Positions 8,713 to 16,661 of a stretch of 64,000 nt of DNA are shown here, piece by piece. The stretch is from a bacterium. GTDB taxonomy: Bacteria > Zhuqueibacterota > Zhuqueibacteria > Oleimicrobiales > Geothermoviventaceae. Each line of letters opens with the position of its first letter. Position 1 is the stretch's first letter. The notes under the pieces are model-generated. The model was not told the DNA's origin and did no database searches. It saw only the letters and a program-made list of their open reading frames with translations. A program made the translations under genes and the position numbers. Location of the stretch: assembly GCA_028275345.1 (NCBI GenBank), contig JAPWUV010000011.1:1-64000 (forward strand). Direction: 5' to 3'.

Positions 8713-9972
8713 GTGCGGTACCTCTGCGGGTTGCTTCTTGCCGGCGCAGGCCTGCTCGCTTGCCATCCGGCTGCTGCCCCGCGGCGCAGCCTCACCTTCT
8801 GGGCCATGGGAGTGGAAGGAGAAGAGGTCCGCACGCTCGTCCCCGAGTTTGAACAGCGCTACCCGGGCACGCGCGTCATTGTGCAAAGCATCCCCTGGTC
8901 CGCCGCTCACGAGAAGCTCCTCACGGCCTTCGCCGGCGGGGCTCTTCCAGATGTGGCTCAGCTTGGCAACACATGGCTACCGGAGTTTCAAGCGATCGGG
9001 GCCTTGCTGCCGCTCGACCAGCTCATTGCGAGTTCCGGAACCATCCGCGCGGACACCTACTTCCCCGGGATCTGGGAAACGAACCGCATGGGGGACAGAA
9101 TCTACGGGATCCCCTGGTACGTGGATACCCGCGTTCTCTTCTACCGCATCGACCTCTTCCGTCAGGCCGGTATCTCCCACCCGCCCTCCACTTGGGAAGA
9201 ATGGTTGGAGACTTGCGAACGGGTCCGCCAGGCAAGACCCGGCACCTATCCCGTCTTTTTCCCCTTGATCTACACCGAGTGGCAAGTCCCCTTGCTCTTT
9301 GTGCTGCAGAACAACGGGATCTTACTCGCGGACGGCAATGCTCGCGGAGCTCTCGATGATCCGCGGACGGTGGAAGCCCTGCGCCATTACCTGCGCTTCT
9401 TCGAACGAGGACACGCGCCAACCCGGATGACGGAGTTTGCCAATCTGCTCCAGGCCTTCGCCTCCGGAAACATCGCGATGATGATCACCGGACCCTGGAA
9501 TGTGGGGGAATTGCGGCGTCGCTATCCTGCCCTCGAGTCGCAATGGACCACCACCCCCTTGCCGGGCCACAAGAATCGCCTGTCCGTAGCCGGTGGCTCG
9601 AGCCTGGTGATCTTCTCGACCTGCAGCAACCACGAGCTTGCTTGGAAATGGATCGAGTTCCTCAGCGAACCAGCCTCTCAGTTCCGATTCTTCCAACTCA
9701 CGGGAGACTTGCCCCCGCGGAAGGACAGCTGGCAGCTGGGCATTCGCGAGGATCCCAAAATGACCGCCTTCTACGAGCAGCTGAGCGCCGTGGCGAGCAT
9801 GCCCAAGATCGCGGAATGGGAACAGGTGGCTGTGAAAATCCAGGAACACCTCGAAGCCGTGGTGCTGGGCCGGCGGACGCTCGAGGAAGCAATTCCGCTC
9901 TTGAACCGCGACCTGGACGCGATCCTGGAAAAGCGTAGGTGGCTTCTGACGAAAGGGTTGCTGGCGGAGTGA
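8713..9972 (+). CDS. ABC sugar transporter, substrate-binding lipoprotein
   Basis: The extracellular solute-binding component (family 1, maltose-binding-protein-like) of a carbohydrate importer, 419 residues. The GTG start at 8713 is fixed by GGAGG six bases upstream and gives a clean lipoprotein signal, RYLCGLLLAGAGLLAC, with the lipid-modified cysteine at the end. A start further upstream would translate through the operator. The mature protein opens with LTFWAMG and contains FAGGALPDVAQLG and AFASGNIAMMITGPWNVG, all typical of sugar-binding proteins. It is the first gene of a three-gene operon, two bases before the first permease gene. Confidence 0.93.
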   Translation: MRYLCGLLLAGAGLLACHPAAAPRRSLTFWAMGVEGEEVRTLVPEFEQRYPGTRVIVQSIPWSAAHEKLLTAFAGGALPDVAQLGNTWLPEFQAIGALLPLDQLIASSGTIRADTYFPGIWETNRMGDRIYGIPWYVDTRVLFYRIDLFRQAGISHPPSTWEEWLETCERVRQARPGTYPVFFPLIYTEWQVPLLFVLQNNGILLADGNARGALDDPRTVEALRHYLRFFERGHAPTRMTEFANLLQAFASGNIAMMITGPWNVGELRRRYPALESQWTTTPLPGHKNRLSVAGGSSLVIFSTCSNHELAWKWIEFLSEPASQFRFFQLTGDLPPRKDSWQLGIREDPKMTAFYEQLSAVASMPKIAEWEQVAVKIQEHLEAVVLGRRTLEEAIPLLNRDLDAILEKRRWLLTKGLLAE

Positions 9973-9973
9973 G

Positions 9974-10873
9974 ATGGGCCAGCTGAGCCATCGCAGTCGA
10001 CCGGAGGCGAGGGCCGCCCTCCTGTTCGCCTTCCCGGCCCTGTTCACGCTGGCGGTCTTCTTCTTCCTGCCGGTTCTCGCCGCCTTTGTCATGAGCCTAT
10101 CCGATTTCGACGTCTATTCTCTGGCGGACTTCCGCCGGGCTCGCTTCGTGCTGTTCGGCAATTACGCGCGCCTTTTCCACGACCCTCTCTTCTGGAAAGC
10201 CACGCTCAACACGCTGTACTTTGTCGCGGTCGCCGGGCCGGTGACGATTCTCCTCGCCCTTGCGTGCTCGCTCCTACTCAATTCCGAGCGACTGCGCGGG
10301 GCACAGTTCTTCCGGCTCGCCGTGTTCCTGCCGGTCGTCACCAACATGGTGGCGGTCGCCATCGTCTGGCGCTACCTCTATCATCCCCACTTCGGCCTGA
10401 TCAACTACGGCCTGCGGATTCTCGGCCTGCAGCCGGTGGACTGGCTGGGCGACCCGCGGCTGGCCATGCCGGCCATCATCGTGCTCGCGGTCTGGAAGAA
10501 TTTCGGCTATCACACACTCATCTTCCTCGCCGGTCTGCAGACGATCCCCGAAGATCTTTACCACGCGGCGCGGATCGACGGGGCCAGCTGGCTGCAGCAG
10601 CAAATCCACGTCACCTTGCCCCAGCTTTCGCGCACCGTCGGATTTGTAGCTCTGCTCACGGCGATCGGCTATCTGCAGCTGTTCGCCGAGCCGTACGTGA
10701 TGACCCAGGGAGGACCTCTCAACGCCACGCTGAGCTTGGTGCTCTACCTATATCAACAGGGCTTCCGCTGGTGGAGGATGGGCTACTCTGCTTCCATCGC
10801 TTTTGTCCTCTTCGCGCTGATGCTGGTTGCGGGAAGCGCTCAGTTCCTGTTGCGAAGGGCGGAGCGGCTCTGA
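9974..10873 (+). CDS. ABC sugar transporter permease (MalF/UgpA-type)
   Basis: An inner-membrane permease of 299 residues with six predicted helices, starting with FAFPALFTLAVFFFLPVL. The EAA loop that docks to the ATPase is seen as YHAARIDGASWLQQ. A later segment, YVMTQGGPLNATL, is a hallmark of MalF/UgpA-type sugar permeases. It is preceded by GGAG close to the ATG and overlaps the next permease gene by one base (TGATG). It works with the binding protein upstream and the second permease downstream. Confidence 0.93.
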   Translation: MGQLSHRSRPEARAALLFAFPALFTLAVFFFLPVLAAFVMSLSDFDVYSLADFRRARFVLFGNYARLFHDPLFWKATLNTLYFVAVAGPVTILLALACSLLLNSERLRGAQFFRLAVFLPVVTNMVAVAIVWRYLYHPHFGLINYGLRILGLQPVDWLGDPRLAMPAIIVLAVWKNFGYHTLIFLAGLQTIPEDLYHAARIDGASWLQQQIHVTLPQLSRTVGFVALLTAIGYLQLFAEPYVMTQGGPLNATLSLVLYLYQQGFRWWRMGYSASIAFVLFALMLVAGSAQFLLRRAERL

Positions 10874-11709
10874 TGCGCGGCCGCCGGTGGAAAAAAGGAC
10901 TGCTCTCGGCGGCGCTGCATCTGGCTGCGGCGCTACTGGCCCTGTGGTCCTGCTTCCCATTTCTCTGGATGTTGAGCGCTTCGGCGATGCATCCCGGGGA
11001 GGCCTCTCAGTTCCCACCCCGACTCGTGCCGGAATCTCCCACTCTCGAACATTACAGAGCTTTGATGGAACGGCTCAGCGTCGGCCGCTACTTCCTCAAT
11101 AGCCTCATCTTGGCCATCGGGGTGAGCGCCGTCTCCCTCATGGTCAACTCCATGGCTGGCTTCGCCTTCTCAAAGTTCTCTTTCCGCGGGAAACGAGCGC
11201 TCTTTTCCGTCTTGCTTTCCACCATGATCATTCCCGGCCAGGTGACAATGCTGCCGGTCTTTCTCCTGCTGAAGCATCTGCACTTGCTCAACACGTACTT
11301 CGGGATCCTCGTGCCCGGAATGGCCAGCGTTCTCGGCATCTTCCTGGTCAAACAGTACCTGGACGGTCTGCCCGATAGCCTCCTGGAGGCAGCCCGAATT
11401 GACGGCGCGGGAAACTGGGCGATCTACTGGCGCATCGTCCTGCCGCTGGCCCGGCCCATCCTGGCCACGCTGGCATTGTTCACCTTCGTGGGCACGTGGA
11501 ACGACTTCCTCTGGCCTCTGGTGGTGATGACTCGAGAGGACATGTACACCCTCCCTGTGGCCCTCGCCACCCTCATGGGGGAGCACACCCCGGATGTGGA
11601 GCTCATGATGACCGGATCGGTGTTGACGGTGGCCCCCATTGTGATCGTCTTTCTTCTGCTGCAGCGCCACTACCTGCGCGGGATCTGGATGGGCGGGCTT
11701 CGGGAGTAG
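10873..11709 (+). CDS. ABC sugar transporter permease (MalG/UgpE-type)
   Basis: The second permease subunit, 278 residues, with N-terminal helix LLALWSCFPFLWMLSASAM. The EAA loop is LEAARIDGAGNWAIYWRI and the family segment TFVGTWNDFLWPLVV is intact. The start ATG overlaps the TGA of the first permease, so translation is coupled. No ATPase gene follows. As with MsmK/MalK-type shared ATPases, the energy-coupling subunit must be encoded elsewhere. A longer open frame runs 203 codons further upstream, but it is only a shadow of the first permease. Confidence 0.93.
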   Translation: MRGRRWKKGLLSAALHLAAALLALWSCFPFLWMLSASAMHPGEASQFPPRLVPESPTLEHYRALMERLSVGRYFLNSLILAIGVSAVSLMVNSMAGFAFSKFSFRGKRALFSVLLSTMIIPGQVTMLPVFLLLKHLHLLNTYFGILVPGMASVLGIFLVKQYLDGLPDSLLEAARIDGAGNWAIYWRIVLPLARPILATLALFTFVGTWNDFLWPLVVMTREDMYTLPVALATLMGEHTPDVELMMTGSVLTVAPIVIVFLLLQRHYLRGIWMGGLRE

Positions 11710-11731
11710 GACCCCAGCCGCAAAAAAGGAC

Positions 11732-11760
11732 TTGACAACGTCCATGAAGCGATGTAATAT
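11732..11760 (+). promoter_or_regulatory. Sigma70-type promoter of the lacI-type regulator gene
   Basis: A perfect -35 box TTGACA (11732-11737) and a TAATAT -10 box (11755-11760) are spaced by 17 bases. The -10 box runs directly into the LacI-type palindrome, so a bound repressor would occlude the start site. This is the best promoter match I can see in the window. Confidence 0.85.
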
Positions 11761-11774
11761 GTAAACGCTTACAT
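11759..11774 (+). promoter_or_regulatory. LacI-family operator, copy 2
   Basis: ATGTAAACGCTTACAT shares the 14-base core TGTAAACGCTTACA with the operator at 8684. It overlaps the end of the -10 box and lies about 57 bases before the regulator's ATG, pointing to autoregulation. A weaker cre-like element, TGCAAGCGCTTTCC (11815-11828), sits just before the start codon and could be a secondary site. Confidence 0.88.
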
Positions 11775-11830
11775 TACCAGGCGCTGCGACGCAGGTTTAA
11801 ACCGCGCAGGGCATTGCAAGCGCTTTCCCC

Positions 11831-12865
11831 ATGAAGAAAGTCGATATGGCCCAAATCGCCGCACGGGCCGGCGTTTCCATCGCCACCGTCTCCCGGGCGC
11901 TCAGCGGTTCCGGACGGGTTCGGGCAGAAACCCGCCGTCGCATCCTGGCGATCGCCGAGGAGCTCAACTACCGCCCCAACTCCATCGCCCGAGGCCTTTC
12001 CCGCCGCCGCACCGACACCCTCGGCGTCATTCTGCCCGAGCTGGTGGACGAATTCTTCATGGACCTCGTCCAGGGGATCGAAGAGGAAGCCTACCGAGCC
12101 AACCGCTACATCCTCCTCTCGAGCTCCCATCGCCAGCGCGATTTCCTGCGCACCTCGCTGGAATTCATGATGAGCGGCCGCGTGGATGGGGTAATCCTCA
12201 TGGCCTCCCAGCGGATGAACGACATCGAGGAGATCGTCTCCCGCAGCCGCTGCCCCATCGTGCTTCTCAACGCCGGTTCCCACGTCGCCTGCACGGCGAG
12301 CGTGAATGTCGACAATTACCAGGGCGCTTTCGCCGTGACGGAACACCTGGTCCAGCATGGCTACCGGAAGATCGGGGTCATCCTTGGGCCGGACGACAAC
12401 TACGATTCCGCCGAGCGCTTCCGCGGGTTCCGCGCCGCCTTGGACGCGCACGGCATCCCCTTGCCCGAAAGCTTCGTCGTGGCCGGAGACTTCACCAAGA
12501 CCTCGGGTTTCTACGGGTTCAATCGGCTCATGTCCCAGAGCCAGCGGCCCGAGGCCATCTTCGCCGAGAACGACATGATGGCTCTGGGCGCCTACGAAGC
12601 GGCCTCCCGCCTCGGTCTCCGCATCCCCCAGGATGTAGCCATCGTCGGCTTCGACGACATACGCCTGAGCCGATACATTCGTCCCACCCTCACTACCGTC
12701 CACGTCCCGATCGAGGAGCTGGGCCGGAGGGCCGTACGCTATCTGCTGCAAATGATCGACGGAGAAGCCGATCCTCACCAGCCGTACCGTCTGGAGCTCA
12801 CGACCGGATTGATCATCCGCGAGTCTTGTGGTTGTTCCCCTTCCGCCCCGTACGGGGTCGTGTGA
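11831..12865 (+). CDS. LacI/GalR family transcriptional regulator
   Basis: A 344-residue repressor. The N-terminal helix-turn-helix (MAQIAARAGVSIATVSRAL) and hinge helix (PNSIARGLSRRRTDTLGVI) precede a periplasmic-binding-protein-like effector domain, ending in a typical dimer segment. It very likely recognises the identical palindromes before its own gene and before the ABC importer operon. The inducer is unknown; a sugar or oligosaccharide imported by the neighbouring system is the natural guess. No strong ribosome site precedes the ATG, consistent with low expression. Confidence 0.94.
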   Translation: MKKVDMAQIAARAGVSIATVSRALSGSGRVRAETRRRILAIAEELNYRPNSIARGLSRRRTDTLGVILPELVDEFFMDLVQGIEEEAYRANRYILLSSSHRQRDFLRTSLEFMMSGRVDGVILMASQRMNDIEEIVSRSRCPIVLLNAGSHVACTASVNVDNYQGAFAVTEHLVQHGYRKIGVILGPDDNYDSAERFRGFRAALDAHGIPLPESFVVAGDFTKTSGFYGFNRLMSQSQRPEAIFAENDMMALGAYEAASRLGLRIPQDVAIVGFDDIRLSRYIRPTLTTVHVPIEELGRRAVRYLLQMIDGEADPHQPYRLELTTGLIIRESCGCSPSAPYGVV

Positions 12866-13124
12866 TTCGGGAGGCCAGTGGCCCGCACGCCTGTGCGCTA
12901 TTGGGCACAAGTCCGCGAAGGGGAAGGTCTGCGGGAAAGGAGGGCTTGTCCGTGAGGAACTCGTCGAAGGCTCGCTATCCCCCTCGTTCACCGCCCGTAT
13001 CGATTCGGAACCGCCGATCCCGTGCTCCCATGCGAGATCCCACGGAGAGAGCCGGGGAAACCCAGAGGAGGGCGCGAATCTGCGCGCCGAAGAGGCAGTG
13101 AGCTTCTTGCCGCGGAGGTGTGTC
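12866..13124 (+). other. Leader region between the regulator and the CBM9-like gene
   Basis: About 260 bases. I found no third copy of the LacI palindrome and no convincing promoter. The only clear element is the GGAGG ribosome site at 13114-13118. The downstream genes may be transcribed by read-through from the regulator or from a promoter I cannot recognise. Confidence 0.45.
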
Positions 13125-16100
13125 ATGAGAAACCTTGCCAAGTGCTGGATCGGGCTCCTCATCGGGAGTCTGGCCTTGCCCCTGCAGGGGTTGGCCCAAG
13201 GACACATCGACCCCCCCTACCTCCAAATCCAATCCGCTGAGAAGCCCATCACCGTGGACGGAAAGCTGGATGAAACCGACTGGCAACGCCGCTTCGATCA
13301 CCTCGTCTTCCGCCAGAAGTTCCAGCCCGGGGACGTGGAGTACGGCGTGACCGGCGGCGCCCAGGTGAGCGGCACTTACCAGGACACCACCACCACCATC
13401 GTGAAGATCCTCCACTACGGGCTAGACCTCTACATCTCCCTCCAGTCCGACGACCGGTATGTCAACAAGTGGGGCGGCAGCTGGGAGGGCGATGGCCTGT
13501 TCATGAAGGTGAAGGACGCTACAGGCATCGACCGAGAATTCAAGCTCTACTTCAATCTCTCCGGCCCCAATCCGGAGATGAACTACGAGGCCACCATCCC
13601 GGAAGCCGGCTTCGGGGTGGGGTGGAAACGGCCCGGCACCGTTGTGAATGACACGAGCCAGATCGACAACGGCTACACCGCCGAGCTGGTGATCCACCTC
13701 GACAAGCTCGGCTACACCGATCCCTACGCGGACGTGCCGGTCATCATCAATATCTTCGATCCCGACAAGCAGACCGGCACACCGGGCGAGGAATGGGTGA
13801 TCGGCTCCTACAACAAGATGTGGTGGGGCAGCGAATGGGGTACGGAATTCCGCATCCTCCGCCTCGCCGACCCACCGCGCAAGATCGCCATCCGGACGAA
13901 GGAAGCGATTGTCCTGGACGGGAGGCTCAGCGAGGGCTTCTGGCGGAACGCCGATTCCATCGTCGTGGCGAAGGGTTCCCACTCCTCCACGGCGGGTTGG
14001 TACATGCAGTGGGGCAATCCCAACAACGCCTACACCGACCAAAGCCTCGCCGTCGTCAAATTCGCCCACAAAGGCACCGACCTCTACGTCGGCGTCGTCT
14101 CCAACGACTCCTCCGTCTGCGAATGGTCCCCCGGCTGGGAAGCCGACGGCCTCTTCCTCTGGATGACCTACAAAGGCATCATCCCCGGACCCGCTGACCG
14201 CCTCGAAATCAAAAACATGTTCTTCGGCAACACCGTCGGCGAAGGAGCCCGCTTCGAACTCAACGCCAACGTCCCCACCGGCGGCGCAGAAGGCGCTTGC
14301 TACCTACCCCCAGGAACCCTCACCCACACCGAATCCAACGGCAAAGACGCCGGCTACTCCCTCGAGGTCGTCATCCACACCGACATGTTCGGCTACGCCG
14401 ACGGCGACACCGTCCGCCTCAGCGTCGTCATCTGGGACATCGACTTCGCCTCCGCCGACGCCTTCAACCCCGACGTCTCCGACTACGCCCCCCACTGGTG
14501 GGGCACCCAGTGGGCCGACGCCAATTTCGAGAAGTACTACATGTACCGAGAAGTCGTGATGGTGCCCGACACGACGATCGGCCAGCCGCAGATCGCCGTT
14601 TCCCCCTCGGCCTTGCAGTTCGGACGCGTGCCCTTGTACGAGGGCAAGACCCTGTCGTTCTACGTCATCAACCGCGGAGATGGGGTCCTCTCCGTGACCA
14701 ACGTGACCTCCACGGACCCGCAGTTCTCCAGCGACCGGAAAAGCTTCGCCGTGCCGCCCAAGGATAGCGTGCGCGTGCGCATCACATTCAAGCCGACGCG
14801 CATCGGCGACTTCACCGCCCAGCTGCGCATCGAGAGCAACGCGGGTCCCGCTACCGTAACCCTGACCGGTACGGGCATTCCGGGTGGCGTGGTTCAGAAA
14901 CCGGGGCATATCGACCCGCCCTACCTGCAGATCCAATCTGCTGAGAAGCCCATCACCGTGGACGGCAAGCTCGACGAGACCGACTGGCAACGCCGCTTCG
15001 ACCACCTCGTCTTCCGCCAGAACTTCCGTCCGGGAGATGTCGAGTACGGCGTGACCGACGGAGTCCAGGTGAGCGGCGTCTACGAGGACACCACCACCAC
15101 TATCGTCAAGATGCTCCACTACGGGCTCGACCTGTACATCGCTATCCAGTCCAACGACCGCTACGTCAACAAATGGGGCGGCAGCTGGGAAGGCGATGGC
15201 CTATTCATGAAACTGTGGACCGCCGACGGGATTCCGAAGGAATTCAAACTCTTCTGGAACAAGCCCGGACACGACCCGGACATCGCCTATGAGGCACAGG
15301 TGGAGGGCGCCGGCTTCGGCACGGCCGTGAAGGGTCCGGGCACAGTCGTCAACGACACAACCCAGATCGACAACGGCTACACCGCCGAGCTGGTGATCCA
15401 CCTCGACAAGCTCGGCTACACCGATCCCTACGCCGGCGTGCCGGTCATCCTCAATATCTTCGATCCCGACAAGCAGACCGGCACACCGGGCGAGGAATGG
15501 GTGATCGGCTCCTATAACAAGATGTGGTGGGGCAGCGAATGGGGTACGGAATTCCGCATCCTCCGCCTCGCCGACCCACCGCGCAAGATCGCCATCCGCA
15601 CCGACCAACCCATCCAGCTCGACGGCCGGCTCACGGAGGAATTCTGGCGTCGAGCGGACTCGATCGTGGTCGCCGTCGGGTCCCCGTCCTCCACGGCGGG
15701 TTGGTACATGCAGTGGGGCAATCCCAACAACGCCTACACCGACCAAAGCCTCGCCGTCGTCAAATTCGCCCACAAAGGCACCGACCTCTACGTCGGCGTC
15801 GTCTCCAACGACTCCTCCGTCTGCGAATGGTCCCCCGGCTGGGAAGCCGACGGCCTCTTCCTCTGGATGACCTACAAAGGCATCATCCCCGGACCCGCTG
15901 ACCGCCTCGAAATCAAAAACATGTTCTTCGGCAACACCGTCGGCGAAGGAGCCCGCTTCGAACTCAACGCCAACGTCCCCACCGGCGGCGCAGAAGGCGC
16001 TTGCTACCTACCCCCAGGAACCCTCACCCACACCGAATCCAACGGCAAAGACGCCGGCTACTCCCTCGAGGTCGTCATCCACACCGACATGTTCGGCTAC

Positions 16101-16595
16101 GCCGACGGCGACACCGTCCGCCTCAGCGTCGTCATCTGGGACATCGACTTCGCCTCCGCCGACGCCTTCAACCCCGACGTCTCCGACTACGCCCCCCACT
16201 GGTGGGGCACCCAGTGGGCCGACGCCAATTTCGAGAAGTACTACATGTACCGAGAGGTGATCCTCTCGCCCGAGACTTCCGTCGGCGTGGGCCAGCCCGG
16301 CGTGACGAGCTTGCCCAAGCGCTTCGAGCTGGCGCAGAACTACCCGAACCCCTTCAACCCCACGACCACGATTGCCTACCAGCTACCGAAGGCCACGAGG
16401 GTGAAGATCGAGGTATTTGACGTCCTCGGCCGCAAGGTGGCCACCCTCTTCGATGGGCCGCAGGTGGCAGGTCTGCATCAGGTCACGTGGGACGGGCGCT
16501 CCGAAAATGGTGAGGCCGCGCCGAGCGGAGTGTACATGTACAGGCTCACTACTCCGGACTACACGCAGATCCGCAAGATGCTGCTCGTCAGGTAA
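13125..16595 (+). CDS. Secreted repeat protein with four CBM9-like domains and a type IX-like sorting domain
   Basis: An 1156-residue secreted protein without a recognisable catalytic domain. Signal peptide residues 1-25 end in LAQ. Two CBM9/DOMON-like beta-sandwich domains follow (about 26-250 with KPITVDGKLDETDW, and about 252-476 with IVLDGRLSEGFW). An ASH/choice-of-anchor-D domain occupies about 485-590, then the same CBM9-like pair recurs (594-1044), offset by exactly 568 codons. The last 90 residues hold NYPNPFNPTTTIAYQLP and a DVLGRKVATL segment, a type IX-like sorting domain. CBM9-like modules usually bind sugars, so surface capture of a glycan is the likely role. Start chosen by GGAGG at six bases. 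Confidence 0.85.
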   Translation: MRNLAKCWIGLLIGSLALPLQGLAQGHIDPPYLQIQSAEKPITVDGKLDETDWQRRFDHLVFRQKFQPGDVEYGVTGGAQVSGTYQDTTTTIVKILHYGLDLYISLQSDDRYVNKWGGSWEGDGLFMKVKDATGIDREFKLYFNLSGPNPEMNYEATIPEAGFGVGWKRPGTVVNDTSQIDNGYTAELVIHLDKLGYTDPYADVPVIINIFDPDKQTGTPGEEWVIGSYNKMWWGSEWGTEFRILRLADPPRKIAIRTKEAIVLDGRLSEGFWRNADSIVVAKGSHSSTAGWYMQWGNPNNAYTDQSLAVVKFAHKGTDLYVGVVSNDSSVCEWSPGWEADGLFLWMTYKGIIPGPADRLEIKNMFFGNTVGEGARFELNANVPTGGAEGACYLPPGTLTHTESNGKDAGYSLEVVIHTDMFGYADGDTVRLSVVIWDIDFASADAFNPDVSDYAPHWWGTQWADANFEKYYMYREVVMVPDTTIGQPQIAVSPSALQFGRVPLYEGKTLSFYVINRGDGVLSVTNVTSTDPQFSSDRKSFAVPPKDSVRVRITFKPTRIGDFTAQLRIESNAGPATVTLTGTGIPGGVVQKPGHIDPPYLQIQSAEKPITVDGKLDETDWQRRFDHLVFRQNFRPGDVEYGVTDGVQVSGVYEDTTTTIVKMLHYGLDLYIAIQSNDRYVNKWGGSWEGDGLFMKLWTADGIPKEFKLFWNKPGHDPDIAYEAQVEGAGFGTAVKGPGTVVNDTTQIDNGYTAELVIHLDKLGYTDPYAGVPVILNIFDPDKQTGTPGEEWVIGSYNKMWWGSEWGTEFRILRLADPPRKIAIRTDQPIQLDGRLTEEFWRRADSIVVAVGSPSSTAGWYMQWGNPNNAYTDQSLAVVKFAHKGTDLYVGVVSNDSSVCEWSPGWEADGLFLWMTYKGIIPGPADRLEIKNMFFGNTVGEGARFELNANVPTGGAEGACYLPPGTLTHTESNGKDAGYSLEVVIHTDMFGYADGDTVRLSVVIWDIDFASADAFNPDVSDYAPHWWGTQWADANFEKYYMYREVILSPETSVGVGQPGVTSLPKRFELAQNYPNPFNPTTTIAYQLPKATRVKIEVFDVLGRKVATLFDGPQVAGLHQVTWDGRSENGEAAPSGVYMYRLTTPDYTQIRKMLLVR
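13983..14551 (+). repeat. 569-base exact direct repeat, copy 1
   Basis: Codes for most of the second CBM9-like domain (residues 287-476). By line-by-line comparison it is identical to 15687-16255, while flanking parts of the 568-codon duplication have diverged. Codon choice within the repeat is almost wholly C-ending, unlike the G-rich third positions of the surrounding gene. Confidence 0.92.
15687..16255 (+). repeat. 569-base exact direct repeat, copy 2
   Basis: The second copy of the element at 13983, in the same orientation and frame, 1704 bases downstream. It codes for residues 855-1044. A second, nearly identical block lies upstream of each copy, about 13665-13895 against 15369-15599, with only a few substitutions. 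Confidence 0.92.
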
Positions 16596-16661
16596 CTTGC
16601 CAACCACAGGGGGCTGGGGACCCTTTTGGCTCCCCCGCCCCCCATTTCCGGGAAGAGGACC

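Noticed and set aside
12828-13124. Frame extending the CBM9-like gene 99 codons upstream
   Set aside because: The extension lacks a signal peptide, while the ATG at 13125 has GGAGG at ideal distance and a clean signal sequence.
13984-16255. CRISPR-like or transposon-derived repeat explanation for the long duplication
   Set aside because: Only two copies, in frame, without inverted ends, target duplications or a transposase; a domain duplication explains it.
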